Assembly (NCBI RefSeq): GCF_001436045.1
Contig: NZ_AZER01000003.1
Location: 31,856-95,855 of the forward strand
Source: Limosilactobacillus frumenti DSM 13145
Lineage (GTDB): Bacteria > Bacillota > Bacilli > Lactobacillales > Lactobacillaceae
Length of the DNA stretch: 64,000 bases
Direction: 5' to 3'
Shown here piece by piece: positions 38,196 through 47,566 of the stretch; the first letter of the stretch is position 1, and every line of letters starts with the position of its first letter. The notes beneath the pieces are model-generated. The model was not told the origin of the DNA. It ran no database searches and saw only the letters and a list, made by a program, of their open reading frames with translations. A program made the position numbers and the translations under genes.

Positions 38196-38238
38196 CCAGC
38201 CGACCAACAGTGCTTGTTTTAAGTCGGCTGGTGTTTTT
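38196..38238 (+). terminator. Terminator between murF and cshA
   Basis: CCAGCCGAC (38196-38204) pairs with GTCGGCTGG (38223-38231), followed by GTTTTT. It may allow partial read-through, because cshA starts only 14 bases later and no promoter is obvious between. Confidence 0.85.
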
Positions 38239-38251
38239 AGGAGGAAAATAT

Positions 38252-39754
38252 TTGAAATTCAGTGAATTAGGTTTATCAGATAGCCTATTAAAAGCAATTA
38301 AGCGCAGTGGCTATGAAGAAGCTACTCCCATTCAAGAACAAACGATTCCCATGGTCCTTAAAGGCCAGGATGTAATTGGCCAGGCACAGACAGGTACGGG
38401 GAAAACGGCTGCTTTTGGCCTGCCAATTATTGAACACGTCGATAATAATAATCCTGCAATTCAAGCCCTCGTTATTTCACCAACACGTGAATTAGCTATT
38501 CAAACACAAGAAGAACTTTTTCGTTTAGGAAAAGATAAGCATGTGCGGGTACAAGTAGTTTATGGTGGGGCTGATATTCGGCGCCAAATCCGGAACTTAA
38601 AACAGCATCCCCAAATTCTCGTTGGAACTCCTGGACGGTTGCGAGATCACTTGAGCCGGCATACGGTGAAGTTGAAAGATATCCAAACTTTAGTATTAGA
38701 CGAAGCCGATGAAATGCTTAATATGGGCTTCCTCGATGATATTGAGGCCATCGTCAACCAGACTCCAGCCGACCGTCAAACATTGCTGTTCTCGGCGACT
38801 ATGCCACCAGAAATTAAGAAAATCGGTGTTAAATTTATGACTGATCCGACGATGGTACGGATCAAGGCTAAGGAATTAACAACGGACTTAGTTGACCAGT
38901 ACTATGTACGGGCCAAGGATTACGAGAAGTTTGATATCATGACCCGGTTAATTGATGTTCAGGATCCTGACTTGACGATTGTCTTCGGTCGGACAAAACG
39001 GCGGGTGGATGAATTATCGCGCGGCTTAATTGCTCGTGGTTACAATGCCGCCGGAATTCACGGTGATTTAAGTCAAGACCAGCGTTCTAAAATTATGCGA
39101 CGCTTCAAACGGGGGCAACTGGACATATTAGTAGCAACGGATGTTGCAGCCCGGGGGTTGGATATTTCCGGTGTTACGCACGTATACAACTATGATATTC
39201 CTTCGGACCCTGACAGCTATGTTCACCGGATTGGAAGAACGGGTCGAGCAGGGCATCATGGCGTTTCCTTAACATTTGTTACGCCCAATGAGATGGACTA
39301 CCTGCATGAAATTGAAAAACTGACCCGCGTGCGGATGCTGCCATTGAAGCCGCCCACTGCTGAAGAAGCGTTTAATGGGCAGGTCGCTTCAGCAGTTAAT
39401 GACATTGACGAATTAATGGCTGCCGATTCTACCAAGCGCTACCACGATGCAGCTGAAAAATTATTAGCGTCCCACAATGCAGTTGACTTGGTCGCTGCTT
39501 TATTGAATGACATGACGAAGGAAGCAGCATCAGAGGTTCCAGTTAAGATTACCCCAGAACGGCCACTGCCGCGACGCCACCGTAACTCAGGACGGCATAG
39601 TGGATATCATAATCGTCATGGTCATCATTACAATCGTAGACACCGGAACGGTCATCAGCGGCGTAATAATGAACGGTCTCGCCACCATGATAATCATGGT
39701 AATAGCCATTCCAGTCGCCATTCATTTAACATCCGACACCGGACAACAGAATAA
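38252..39754 (+). CDS. cshA: DEAD-box RNA helicase
   Basis: All helicase motifs are present: the Q motif (GYEEATPIQEQTIP), AQTGTGKTAAF, PTRELAIQ, TPGRL, DEAD in VLDEADEML, SAT, IVFGRTK, DVAARGLDI and HRIGRTGRAG. CshA-type helicases unwind RNA in ribosome assembly and mRNA decay. The last 60 or so residues form a low-complexity tail rich in His, Arg and Asn (about 14 His). TTG 38252 follows AGGAGGA; an open frame back to 38210 runs through the terminator. The length is 500 residues. Confidence 0.96.
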   Translation: MKFSELGLSDSLLKAIKRSGYEEATPIQEQTIPMVLKGQDVIGQAQTGTGKTAAFGLPIIEHVDNNNPAIQALVISPTRELAIQTQEELFRLGKDKHVRVQVVYGGADIRRQIRNLKQHPQILVGTPGRLRDHLSRHTVKLKDIQTLVLDEADEMLNMGFLDDIEAIVNQTPADRQTLLFSATMPPEIKKIGVKFMTDPTMVRIKAKELTTDLVDQYYVRAKDYEKFDIMTRLIDVQDPDLTIVFGRTKRRVDELSRGLIARGYNAAGIHGDLSQDQRSKIMRRFKRGQLDILVATDVAARGLDISGVTHVYNYDIPSDPDSYVHRIGRTGRAGHHGVSLTFVTPNEMDYLHEIEKLTRVRMLPLKPPTAEEAFNGQVASAVNDIDELMAADSTKRYHDAAEKLLASHNAVDLVAALLNDMTKEAASEVPVKITPERPLPRRHRNSGRHSGYHNRHGHHYNRRHRNGHQRRNNERSRHHDNHGNSHSSRHSFNIRHRTTE

Positions 39755-39757
39755 TCA

Positions 39758-39796
39758 AAAAGATCCATTCGACAAGAATTGCCGAATGGATCTTTT
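39758..39796. terminator. Bidirectional terminator between cshA and dltD
   Basis: AAAAGATCCATTCG (39758-39771) pairs with CGAATGGATCTTTT (39783-39796), giving a T-run on both strands, as expected between converging genes. Confidence 0.92.
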
Positions 39797-39798
39797 AA

Positions 39799-41094
39799 TT
39801 ATTTATCTAATTCTGTTTGTTTGAAGTGTTCCAGGTTGTGTTGACTTGGAATTAAGTTAGCCCACTTCTTAGTTAGGAATTGACGACTAAGGTGGTAATG
39901 CGGTTGTGGTTGACGGTGGTCGATAAAGTTGCTTGTTGCTTGATCGAACTTAACCCAACCAGCCCAACCGATGTGGATGGTATCTTCCATGAAGTATGGC
40001 TTGGAACCATCATGTGACAGGTCAACAACATTGGTAAAGCCCTGTTGTTTCAGTTGGAACTTAATCTTGTCAACAGTCTGGTAGTACATGTCCATATTTA
40101 GGCCCGTGTACTTTTCCCAGCGGCTGTTAACCGGTGGAATAACAAACATGACGTTCATCTGGTTATTATTGAACTGGTTCAAAACAACTTGAAGATCACC
40201 GTATTCAGGTGACTGGTTGTAGTTGAACTTACGTTGTGATCCCCGCAGCTTCTTCAGATCAGGCTTAACCTTCTTGTTATAGAAGGAGTTCTTGACGTGG
40301 AAGCTGTTATTGTTAGCCTCGTGACGACCATTTGCAATTGCTTCGTTGTGAAGCTTATTAGCGTCATAATGAGCAGGCAATTTCTTAACTTGGGGTTTGA
40401 TGAATCGATCGTAATTATCATTAATTTGCAGATCGGAGAACAATTCATCTTGATGTTGAAGCAAGGATAAACGGAAATTAATCATTCCTTTTTCCCAGCT
40501 GTTTAAGGATTGTCCCTTTGCAATCTTAGCAGCGTACCCAGAAACCGTTCCTTCTTTCCCTAACATTTGAACGAGCCGTTTAGCCGCGTATCGATCGTAA
40601 GGGGAATGAGGATTGGCATTTTTTAACCAGGTTAAGTTAGCTAAAGAACCATTGTAGTATTTGAAGGCTGCTGGCATAATTCCCTGCTTAACGAACCATT
40701 GTGGTGACACGATATAAACAGCCTTTTTGCCACGTAATTGACCCTCCATCGTGGTGATGTTAAAGAACTGTGGCAAAGACTGGGTACCACGTGAACCCAT
40801 GAGGAATGGGGTGAAGTTATGGTAACGCGCAGCCATGATTGAAGGGTGGAAACGGTCAAACCGCCGTAGTTCACTGGAACCAAAGTAAGGTACGTAGTTG
40901 GTACTTTTATCGGAGAAAGCCTGTTGCTTAATCGACTGGTTTTTGAATACGACGGGGCTTAAAGAAACCGCTGCCCGCTTTTCGGTTGTTGATGAATGTT
41001 TGCCACCAACGGGTAATGAGAAGAGTAAGAGAATTAAAACCAGGGCAAGAATGACTGGGCCAAATGTGTACCACAGTCGCTTGCGGTTAGTCAT
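39799..41094 (-). CDS. dltD: D-alanyl-lipoteichoic acid biosynthesis protein DltD
   Basis: The 431-residue protein has one N-terminal membrane segment (GPVILALVLILLLFSLPV) and a large outer domain. The serine-hydrolase motif lies in FLMGSRGTQSLPQF and the late catalytic region in FMEDTIHIGWAGW. DltD takes part in the last step of moving D-Ala to teichoic acid outside the membrane. It overlaps dltC by eight bases and is the last gene of the operon. Confidence 0.97.
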   Translation of the reverse strand: MTNRKRLWYTFGPVILALVLILLLFSLPVGGKHSSTTEKRAAVSLSPVVFKNQSIKQQAFSDKSTNYVPYFGSSELRRFDRFHPSIMAARYHNFTPFLMGSRGTQSLPQFFNITTMEGQLRGKKAVYIVSPQWFVKQGIMPAAFKYYNGSLANLTWLKNANPHSPYDRYAAKRLVQMLGKEGTVSGYAAKIAKGQSLNSWEKGMINFRLSLLQHQDELFSDLQINDNYDRFIKPQVKKLPAHYDANKLHNEAIANGRHEANNNSFHVKNSFYNKKVKPDLKKLRGSQRKFNYNQSPEYGDLQVVLNQFNNNQMNVMFVIPPVNSRWEKYTGLNMDMYYQTVDKIKFQLKQQGFTNVVDLSHDGSKPYFMEDTIHIGWAGWVKFDQATSNFIDHRQPQPHYHLSRQFLTKKWANLIPSQHNLEHFKQTELDK

Positions 41095-41326
41095 TTTGGA
41101 GCTCCTTTACACGTTCAACCATCTTATCAACTGTGTTCCATTGACTACGGTCAAATTCAGAAACAGGAACTTGAATGGAGAATTGGTCTTGTAAAGCTAA
41201 AAGCACACTAACAGTGGCCATGGAATCCAATAAACCATCGGCGAATAAGTCTTCGCTTGAATCAGCAAAGTCACTTGCGTCCCGACCAGTTGCGTCAGCT
41301 AAAATGTTAATAATATCTTCCTTCAT
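41087..41326 (-). CDS. dltC: D-alanyl carrier protein DltC
   Basis: The 79-residue acyl-carrier-like protein has the phosphopantetheine Ser in DGLLDSMATV (about residue 36). DltA loads D-Ala on it. The AcpS-type enzyme that would add the phosphopantetheine arm is encoded just upstream of the operon at 44511. AGGAGGT lies before the ATG. Confidence 0.97.
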   Translation of the reverse strand: MKEDIINILADATGRDASDFADSSEDLFADGLLDSMATVSVLLALQDQFSIQVPVSEFDRSQWNTVDKMVERVKELQND

Positions 41327-41347
41327 AATAAAAACCTCCTATAGGTA

Positions 41348-42574
41348 TTAATGCGTGTTTCCGAAGAAGTACGTATCTAGGAAACCACTAAAGATTAAGA
41401 ATGTGAACATAACAAAGTTAAAAGTAACGAAAATAGCAACCCACTTGGTAAATGTATTGTGAGGCATTCCCTTAAGATGCTTGCGCTTATAACGAAGCCA
41501 CCAGTCATTAACGACTAGTCCTAACCCTTGAAGGAAACCATAGAGAATATAGTACCAAGTAATACCATGCCAGAAACCCATCAGCATCATGTTAAGCATG
41601 TAAGCAACTGATGACAGAACATTCCGGTTCTTGAACCAACGCTTTTTGGTAGCCATGAAAACAAATCGCATGAAGATGTAATCACGGAACCAGAACGACA
41701 AACTGATGTGCCAACGGTTCCAGAATTCCTTGATGTTCTTGGACTTGAATGGTTGCTTAAAGTTCATTGGGGTCTTTACACCCATGAAGTATGAAATTGC
41801 AACGGCAAATAAGGAATAACCCGCAAAGTCAAAGAAGAGGTACATCCCATACATGTACATGACACCTAACAAGTTCCACGAAAGGGGACTTGGATCGGCC
41901 ATTGCAGCCTTTTCAAAGTATGGGTAGAAACGTTGTCCGAAGAAGTAGGCGATAATGAACTTGTATAAGAAACCGAGAAACAGGTAATAAATTCCTGTAT
42001 TAACTAGTTTCAAGTAGGCAGTCCTTTCTGGAACCGCCTGGTAGTCTTTTTCAAACCGCCGGTAACGATCGATTGGCCCAGAGGTGATGGTCGGCATGAA
42101 GACCATGAACCGGATGAACGACCATGGACTAATTTGTTTAACCATGCCATCACGTGTTTCAATAACTGTCCCTACCGCTCGGAAAGTCAGGTAAGAAATC
42201 CCGAGAAAGCCAAGTAACGAGTTGTGGCCAACCATTGCTGGCGAAAGCTTAACGATGACAATTGGGAGAATTGATACCGCGCAAGTAAGGTAAAAGATTA
42301 ATGAAGAATTATTACTTTGTCGGTAATGGTGGTAACCCATGACGATGATTGTTTGGTAAATTACGTAAACAATCAGTGAAATTAATTGTTGCCAACTAGC
42401 ACCATCAAACATCAGGAAGATGAAGATGAAGCTAACTAATGCTTCATACCAAGCAAACCGCTTGCCAAAGTATAACCCAATACTCAGGGGCAAGATTGCC
42501 AGTAAGAGGTAGACAAAGTAAATTGGGGTGCCATAAGCAGTGAAATTAGGTAAACTAGCGATCCAATTAATCAT
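41348..42574 (-). CDS. dltB: D-alanine transfer protein DltB (MBOAT family)
   Basis: The 408-residue membrane protein has about ten hydrophobic segments. The MBOAT signature is present: NIKEFWNRWHISLSFWFRDY, and the catalytic His in GFWHGITWYY. DltB moves D-Ala from DltC across the membrane. Its ATG overlaps the dltA stop by one base (42574). Confidence 0.97.
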   Translation of the reverse strand: MINWIASLPNFTAYGTPIYFVYLLLAILPLSIGLYFGKRFAWYEALVSFIFIFLMFDGASWQQLISLIVYVIYQTIIVMGYHHYRQSNNSSLIFYLTCAVSILPIVIVKLSPAMVGHNSLLGFLGISYLTFRAVGTVIETRDGMVKQISPWSFIRFMVFMPTITSGPIDRYRRFEKDYQAVPERTAYLKLVNTGIYYLFLGFLYKFIIAYFFGQRFYPYFEKAAMADPSPLSWNLLGVMYMYGMYLFFDFAGYSLFAVAISYFMGVKTPMNFKQPFKSKNIKEFWNRWHISLSFWFRDYIFMRFVFMATKKRWFKNRNVLSSVAYMLNMMLMGFWHGITWYYILYGFLQGLGLVVNDWWLRYKRKHLKGMPHNTFTKWVAIFVTFNFVMFTFLIFSGFLDTYFFGNTH

Positions 42575-44103
42575 TATTTGTTGGCCTCACTAATTAATTG
42601 TTTAACCGCAATTTTACCGTTGGCAGACATTGGAAATGAATCCCGATAAATGAACTGGGTTGGCATCATGTATGGCATGATGAGTCCTTTCAGGTCTTCC
42701 CGGATTGCGGCCGTCAATTTTTTATCATCGCTGAAGTCATTGTCAGCTGGAATAACGTAAGCAATCAAGTGACTGACTTGATGGTTAGCGTTATACTTTG
42801 GCACTGCCACAGCTTGCTTGATGTACTTGCTCTTTTCCAGACTCGTGCGCACTTCAGCTAGTTCAACTCGGAAACCATGAATCTTGATTTGGAAGTCCAT
42901 CCGGCCTTTGTGATGGAGGAGACCATCTGCATCAAGAATTCCTGCATCTCCCGTCCGGTAAGCTGGTTGACCATCTAATTCAAAGAAAGCTTTCTTAGTC
43001 TTTTCGGGATTATTCATATAACCATTGGCAACACTGTCACCAGCGATGATAATTTCGCCCTGCTTACCTGGTTCAGTGATTTGTTGATCACCATTCCAAA
43101 TAGAAAGGGTAACACCCTGTTTAGCATAACCAACCGGGAGACGGTCATTATTAGCAACAATTTCTGGTGTAATTTCAACTTGCGTAACGGCCACAGTCGT
43201 TTCAGTTGGACCGTAAGTGTTAAAGATACGTGCGTGTGGGAAACGTTGCTGAAGAGTTTTAGCCGTCCGCACAGTTAACTCTTCCCCACAGAAGAGGAAG
43301 ACTTGCAGGCCGGGCATTTGCTGTTCATTAAATGCTGGACTTAAAGTCAGCATGTCAGCAAACGACGGCGTTCCGACAAAGACGTTTAAGTCTAACTTTG
43401 GCAAAGCAGTAAAGAGTTGGCCAAAGTTTTCAACGACGGCGTGTGGAATGGCCTTGATAGTACTGCCGCTTAGTAAGGCAGGAAGCCAGTACATGTTTGA
43501 TAAATCAAACGAATAAGGTGGCTGCCCTAAGAAGTTAACGTGGTGAGGTAGTTTGAAATCATCACTCAGCATCCAGTCAACAAAGGTCCGGAAATTATCT
43601 TGGGTAACTTCGACACCCTTTGGCGAACCGGTTGTCCCTGAAGTAAAGAGGACATATGCTAAATCATGCTCCTTAACCATTTGATCACCAGTAAAGTCAT
43701 GAATATCAGCCAAGATCTTGTCTAGTTGATCCCGTTTAAGTACATTAGCATTGAACTTAAGTTGATCAGCTGGAAAGTCATCTACGCCAATAATCAAAGA
43801 TGGTTGAGCAGTATCTAAGATTGATTGCATTCGTGGCAATGCAGAATCAGATGAAACTGGAATATATGGATGACCAGTCTTTAGAATACCGACAAACGAA
43901 ACGATCATTTCAAACTGGTGGTCACCAAATACCAAAATTGGTGATTTAGCTGGTAAGTCTTGCTGGTCAAGCCAAGCAGCAAGAGTGTTTGATTGATCAA
44001 GTAATTCTTGATAAGTATGGGTTGTCCCCATCTCATCATATGCAATGCGGCTTGAATTCTCTTTAGCGGATTCATTCAAGGCCGTAATAATATTTTTAAT
44101 CAT
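42574..44103 (-). CDS. dltA: D-alanine--D-alanyl carrier protein ligase DltA
   Basis: The adenylation enzyme activates D-Ala with ATP and loads DltC. YVLFTSGTTGSPKGVEVT is the phosphate loop, and FNTYGPTETTVAVTQVE, YRTGDAGILD, GRMDFQIKIHGFRVEL and the late Lys in SANGKIAVKQ are as expected. ATG 44103 after GAGGAGAA gives 509 residues; an open frame back to 44166 invades dltX. It lies 13 bases after dltX. Confidence 0.98.
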   Translation of the reverse strand: MIKNIITALNESAKENSSRIAYDEMGTTHTYQELLDQSNTLAAWLDQQDLPAKSPILVFGDHQFEMIVSFVGILKTGHPYIPVSSDSALPRMQSILDTAQPSLIIGVDDFPADQLKFNANVLKRDQLDKILADIHDFTGDQMVKEHDLAYVLFTSGTTGSPKGVEVTQDNFRTFVDWMLSDDFKLPHHVNFLGQPPYSFDLSNMYWLPALLSGSTIKAIPHAVVENFGQLFTALPKLDLNVFVGTPSFADMLTLSPAFNEQQMPGLQVFLFCGEELTVRTAKTLQQRFPHARIFNTYGPTETTVAVTQVEITPEIVANNDRLPVGYAKQGVTLSIWNGDQQITEPGKQGEIIIAGDSVANGYMNNPEKTKKAFFELDGQPAYRTGDAGILDADGLLHHKGRMDFQIKIHGFRVELAEVRTSLEKSKYIKQAVAVPKYNANHQVSHLIAYVIPADNDFSDDKKLTAAIREDLKGLIMPYMMPTQFIYRDSFPMSANGKIAVKQLISEANK

Positions 44104-44116
44104 ATTCTCCTCCGAA

Positions 44117-44257
44117 TTAGAATTCGTTATAGATAAATGGTTCTTGACCTGCACCATAGTATCCATACAGGTAGATTAGAAGAAGCATTACAAGAAAGTA
44201 GAAAATAGTTTTTACAATAAATCCGGCAACCGGATGATTCTTAATCGCTTTAATCAT
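44117..44257 (-). CDS. dltX: Small membrane protein DltX
   Basis: A 46-residue product: MIKAIKNHPVAGFIVKTIFY, then a single membrane helix (FYFLVMLLLIYLYGYYGA), then EPFIYNEF at the C-terminus. The position before dltA, the size and the FIYNEF ending are those of DltX, whose C-terminal motif takes part in D-Ala transfer. AAGGAGG lies about 15 bases before the ATG, longer than usual. It is the first gene of the dltXABCD operon. Confidence 0.93.
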   Translation of the reverse strand: MIKAIKNHPVAGFIVKTIFYFLVMLLLIYLYGYYGAGQEPFIYNEF

Positions 44258-44510
44258 AAAAACCCGCTTGAACCTCCTTCCGGCGAATTATGAAATGCCA
44301 TCTAGAATTTTACCACTGTCGGTTAAAAAGTGACGATAAATTCACCGATTTGTTTTATATAACATTAAATAATGTAACATGCCTATTTTAAGGACAATAG
44401 GAAGATAAATCAATTTACTTTTCATTAAAATATACAAATTATAATAATTGCCAGAGACTGATCAAATGTTATATGATTATTTTTTAAAAAGAAAGGCGAG
44501 GTGGATAATT
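44258..44510. promoter_or_regulatory. Divergent dlt / acpS intergenic region
   Basis: On the minus strand an extended -10 TGGTAAAAT (about 44312-44320 in + coordinates) may start dltXABCD. Upstream of it lies a palindrome ACATTA-AA-TAATGT (44362-44375) flanked by AT-rich DNA, a possible operator. acpS has AGGCGAGGTGG before its GTG. Nothing else is recognised. Confidence 0.5.
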
Positions 44511-44882
44511 GTGATTGCGGGATTAGGTGTTGATATTACTGAGATTCAACGTACTGCTGAAGCTGCCAAGAAACATCCTCGCTTTGTTCAGCATGTGTTG
44601 ACGGCCAAAGAGCAAAAGCAGTATCAGCAATTTAAGGGCCAGCGAGCTGCCGAATATTTAGCTGGCCGTTGGTCATTGAAGGAATCTTTTGCCAAGGCAA
44701 TGGGGACGGGAATCGGTAAGACGGTTAATTTCCAATCTGTGGAAGTGTTGGATAACCACTTAGGAGCTCCAATTGTCACTAAGTCACCATTTAATGGACG
44801 GGCCTTCGCCTCAGTAAGTCATACAAGAAATCTTGTTATGACTGAAATCATTTTAGAAAGTGAGCAGGAAATTAATGATTAG
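44511..44882 (+). CDS. acpS: Holo-[acyl carrier protein] synthase
   Basis: It attaches 4'-phosphopantetheine to acyl carrier protein, and probably to DltC. IAGLGVDITEIQR at the N-terminus carries the magnesium-binding Asp, WSLKESFAKAMGTGIG the Glu and Lys, and FASVSHTRNL follows. GTG 44511, seven bases after GAGGTGG, gives 123 residues; upstream in-frame codons lack a site. It overlaps alr by eight bases, the same order as in Bacillus. Confidence 0.97.
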   Translation: MIAGLGVDITEIQRTAEAAKKHPRFVQHVLTAKEQKQYQQFKGQRAAEYLAGRWSLKESFAKAMGTGIGKTVNFQSVEVLDNHLGAPIVTKSPFNGRAFASVSHTRNLVMTEIILESEQEIND

Positions 44883-45999
44883 TGGACGTCTTCGGAAAAC
44901 ATATTTAAAGGTAAACTTGAATGCTTTACAGAATAATATTATTGCCCAGAAAGCAGCTTTGCCAGCTGGCAGCAAGATTTTAGCAGTCGTGAAGGCCAAT
45001 GCTTATGGCAATGGTCTGGTTCCGGTTGCCCAGGCAGCGTTACGGGCTGGTGCAACGGGTACCTGTGTTGCCATCTTAGATGAGGGCCTTGAGTTACGTG
45101 ATCAAGGAGTAACGTCCCTAATTTTGGTATTAGGGATTACCCCCGTGGAATATGCTCATGTTGCTGCCGAGAATAATATTTCATTAACGGTTGGTGATCT
45201 TGACTGGTTGCAGCAGTATCACCATTTGGCACAAGTTAACAACTGGACAGTGCCATTGAAAGTACACCTGGGATTAGATACGGGGATGGGGCGGATCGGC
45301 TTTACCTCGGTTGACCAATTGCACCAAGCGGTTGAGCTTTTAAAACAGCCTGAGTTTGAATTTGAGGGGATTTTTACGCATTTTGCTACGGCTGACAGTG
45401 AGGACCATACATACTTTCAAAAACAAGTTGCTCGTTGGAACAAGATGATTGATAGCTTGAAGGTCAAGCCGCCATATGTCCATATGGCTAATTCTGCTAC
45501 TGGTTTGTGGCATCAGGACACCATTACGGCGAACACTGTTAGAATGGGAATTTCAATGTATGGCCTAAACCCATCCGGTCGTGAATTACCACTCTCATTG
45601 CCGATTAAGCCGGTTAGTTCATTGATTACTTCGATTAGTTTTGTTAAGCAGTTAAGAGCTGGTGAATCTGTTAGCTATGGGGCAACATATACTGCTCAAG
45701 AAGATGAATGGCTAGCAACGTTGCCGGTTGGTTATGCAGATGGATACGAACGTCGGATGACGGGGTTCCATGTCCTTGTGGATGGTCAAATTTGTCCAAT
45801 TGCTGGTCGGGTCTGTATGGATCAGATGATGGTTCGTCTTCCCCAAAAGTACCCAGTTGGGACACCAGTGGTCCTCTTTGGCCGTTCGGGTGACAAAGAA
45901 ATTACTGCGACTGACGTTGCTGACTATGCCGGAACAATTAATTACGAAATCTTGACGAATATTAGTCGACGCGTTCGACGTATTTACGTTGATAAATAA
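44875..45999 (+). CDS. alr: Alanine racemase
   Basis: This PLP enzyme makes D-Ala for peptidoglycan and for teichoic acid D-alanylation by the neighbouring dlt operon. The PLP Lys lies in AVVKANAYGNG, the second catalytic residue Tyr in GESVSYGATYTA, and GRVCMDQMMV is conserved. The start at 44875 overlaps acpS; length 374 residues. Confidence 0.98.
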   Translation: MISGRLRKTYLKVNLNALQNNIIAQKAALPAGSKILAVVKANAYGNGLVPVAQAALRAGATGTCVAILDEGLELRDQGVTSLILVLGITPVEYAHVAAENNISLTVGDLDWLQQYHHLAQVNNWTVPLKVHLGLDTGMGRIGFTSVDQLHQAVELLKQPEFEFEGIFTHFATADSEDHTYFQKQVARWNKMIDSLKVKPPYVHMANSATGLWHQDTITANTVRMGISMYGLNPSGRELPLSLPIKPVSSLITSISFVKQLRAGESVSYGATYTAQEDEWLATLPVGYADGYERRMTGFHVLVDGQICPIAGRVCMDQMMVRLPQKYPVGTPVVLFGRSGDKEITATDVADYAGTINYEILTNISRRVRRIYVDK

Positions 46000-46002
46000 A
46001 TG

Positions 46003-46030
46003 TTGACATTCGATATTAACCTGATATAAT
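46003..46030 (+). promoter_or_regulatory. Promoter of codBA
   Basis: TTGACA (46003-46008) and TATAAT (46025-46030) with 16 bases between and a TGA extension before the -10 form a near-consensus promoter. Confidence 0.85.
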
Positions 46031-46054
46031 AATCTCAATTTAATTAGTGCTTTT

Positions 46055-46172
46055 AATGTAGCCCTGTGAGACTACGAAGGACTTTCGTCAAATATTCCAG
46101 TATACCCAGAGTGGGTAACCTGTCATGCGACCAACAGCCTGGAGTCTCAAACGGGACTTCAGGCTGTTTTTC
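46055..46172 (+). promoter_or_regulatory. PyrR-type attenuator before codBA
   Basis: GCCCTGTGAGACTACGAAGG (46061-46080) matches the PyrR-binding hairpin loop pattern of lactobacillar pyr leaders. A terminator follows: ACAGCCTG (46134-46141) pairs with CAGGCTGT (46160-46167), then TTTTT. TGAGACT (46067-46073) can pair instead with AGTCTCA (46143-46149) inside the terminator, giving a competing antiterminator. PyrR bound with UMP would favour termination. The layout supports pyrimidine control of cytosine salvage. Confidence 0.8.
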
Positions 46173-46189
46173 GTAGAGGAGGAATAATT

Positions 46190-47566
46190 GTGAAGACAAA
46201 TCACCACACACCCATTTTGAGTATTCCAATGAAAAGTCGGAAAACAACACGATGGGATATGTTTGCTACTTGGGTTGGGGCCAACGCTAACAACGGAACT
46301 TGGTTTGTTGGCGGTGTACTAGCAGCTTGTGGTTTTGGTTTAGCAATGAAGGTGTTGGTATTATCATCAGCATTATCGTATGTCTTTCTTAGCCTAATTG
46401 GGTACATTGGTTACCAGACTGGTGTTTCAACAATGGCAATTTCACGGGCTTCGTTTGGTGAGCGTGGTTCTTATTTGCCATCGTTAGTTAACATCACTCA
46501 GTTTATCGGGTGGACAGCAGCCAATACTTTTATTGCCGCGCAGTCAGTGAGCTTACTATTTCACCAACTACTAGGCTGGCCAGTTTGGGGTCAACCGGGC
46601 GGTAATAAAGGAATCGTTGTCGGCATTCTTATCATGAGTATTCTTCACATCATTAGTGTCTCGTCTGGTTCACGTTCAGTGCAAATGATTGAACGGGTCG
46701 GAATTATTCTGGTCTTCATTTTTGTAATTTGGGAATCTGTCGCCGTCTTTAGAACGGTGTCAATGAGTCAAATTGCTAATTGGCATGTACCAGTTCATTC
46801 TCGGATGGCCACTGGTGCAGCAATTGACTATGTTGCGGCCTTCAACCTTGCCTGGGTCACTGCTGGTGCTGACTTTACCCGTTTTACTGCGAATAAGAAC
46901 AATGCAATTGTGACGCCATTCGGTGGCGCCCTGCTAGGGGTGGTTTGGTTCGCATTTATTGGATTAATTTCGACGATTAGTATCGCGATTACGAGTGGCG
47001 TTTATGATGCTAATAATTCGGACCCATCGACGATTGCCAGCAAGTTAGGTCTTGGTGTTGTGGCTCTCTTAGTAATTATTCTAACTTCGATGACTGCCAA
47101 CGCGGTGAACCTGTTAGCTGCAGGATCAGCATTATCAAATATCTTTACTAAGTTACGCCTTAAATACTCCCTGTGGATTGTCGTGTTGTTAGCTACTATC
47201 GTGACATTCATTCCAATGTTTGTTGGTTCCTTCCTGGATACCTTCGAACAGTTCTTGGATTACGTCGGGATGGTGTTGGGACCAACAATTGCGATTATCT
47301 GTACTGATTATTACTTACGTGCTCACCGTCAATATGACCTGGAACAGCTTGGTGTTCCTCATGGTAAGTACTGGTACCACGGTGGAATTAATTGGGTGGC
47401 TTTCCTGGTCTTTGTCCTGGGAGTAGCTTTCTTCGTTGGTGTTCACCAGTTACCATTATTTGCCAATACGATCGGTGCCACCTTTGTTGATATGGTACTG
47501 AGTGCGGTTGTTTATTACGTCTTAATGTGGTTTGTAGATCAAAGGAGTAGTCATAATGCTAATTAA
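46190..47566 (+). CDS. codB: Cytosine permease
   Basis: The 458-residue membrane protein has about twelve hydrophobic segments and belongs to the NCS1 nucleobase transporter family: TRWDMFATWVGANANNGTWF, ISRASFGERGSYLPSLVN and AAFNLAWVTAGADFTRF. It imports cytosine. It starts at GTG 46190 after GAGGAGGA, just past the attenuator. The 3' end overlaps codA by 11 bases. Confidence 0.95.
   Translation: MKTNHHTPILSIPMKSRKTTRWDMFATWVGANANNGTWFVGGVLAACGFGLAMKVLVLSSALSYVFLSLIGYIGYQTGVSTMAISRASFGERGSYLPSLVNITQFIGWTAANTFIAAQSVSLLFHQLLGWPVWGQPGGNKGIVVGILIMSILHIISVSSGSRSVQMIERVGIILVFIFVIWESVAVFRTVSMSQIANWHVPVHSRMATGAAIDYVAAFNLAWVTAGADFTRFTANKNNAIVTPFGGALLGVVWFAFIGLISTISIAITSGVYDANNSDPSTIASKLGLGVVALLVIILTSMTANAVNLLAAGSALSNIFTKLRLKYSLWIVVLLATIVTFIPMFVGSFLDTFEQFLDYVGMVLGPTIAIICTDYYLRAHRQYDLEQLGVPHGKYWYHGGINWVAFLVFVLGVAFFVGVHQLPLFANTIGATFVDMVLSAVVYYVLMWFVDQRSSHNAN

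Noticed and set aside
38210..38251. N-terminal extension of cshA
   Set aside because: It lies in the murF-cshA terminator; AGGAGGA precedes TTG 38252.
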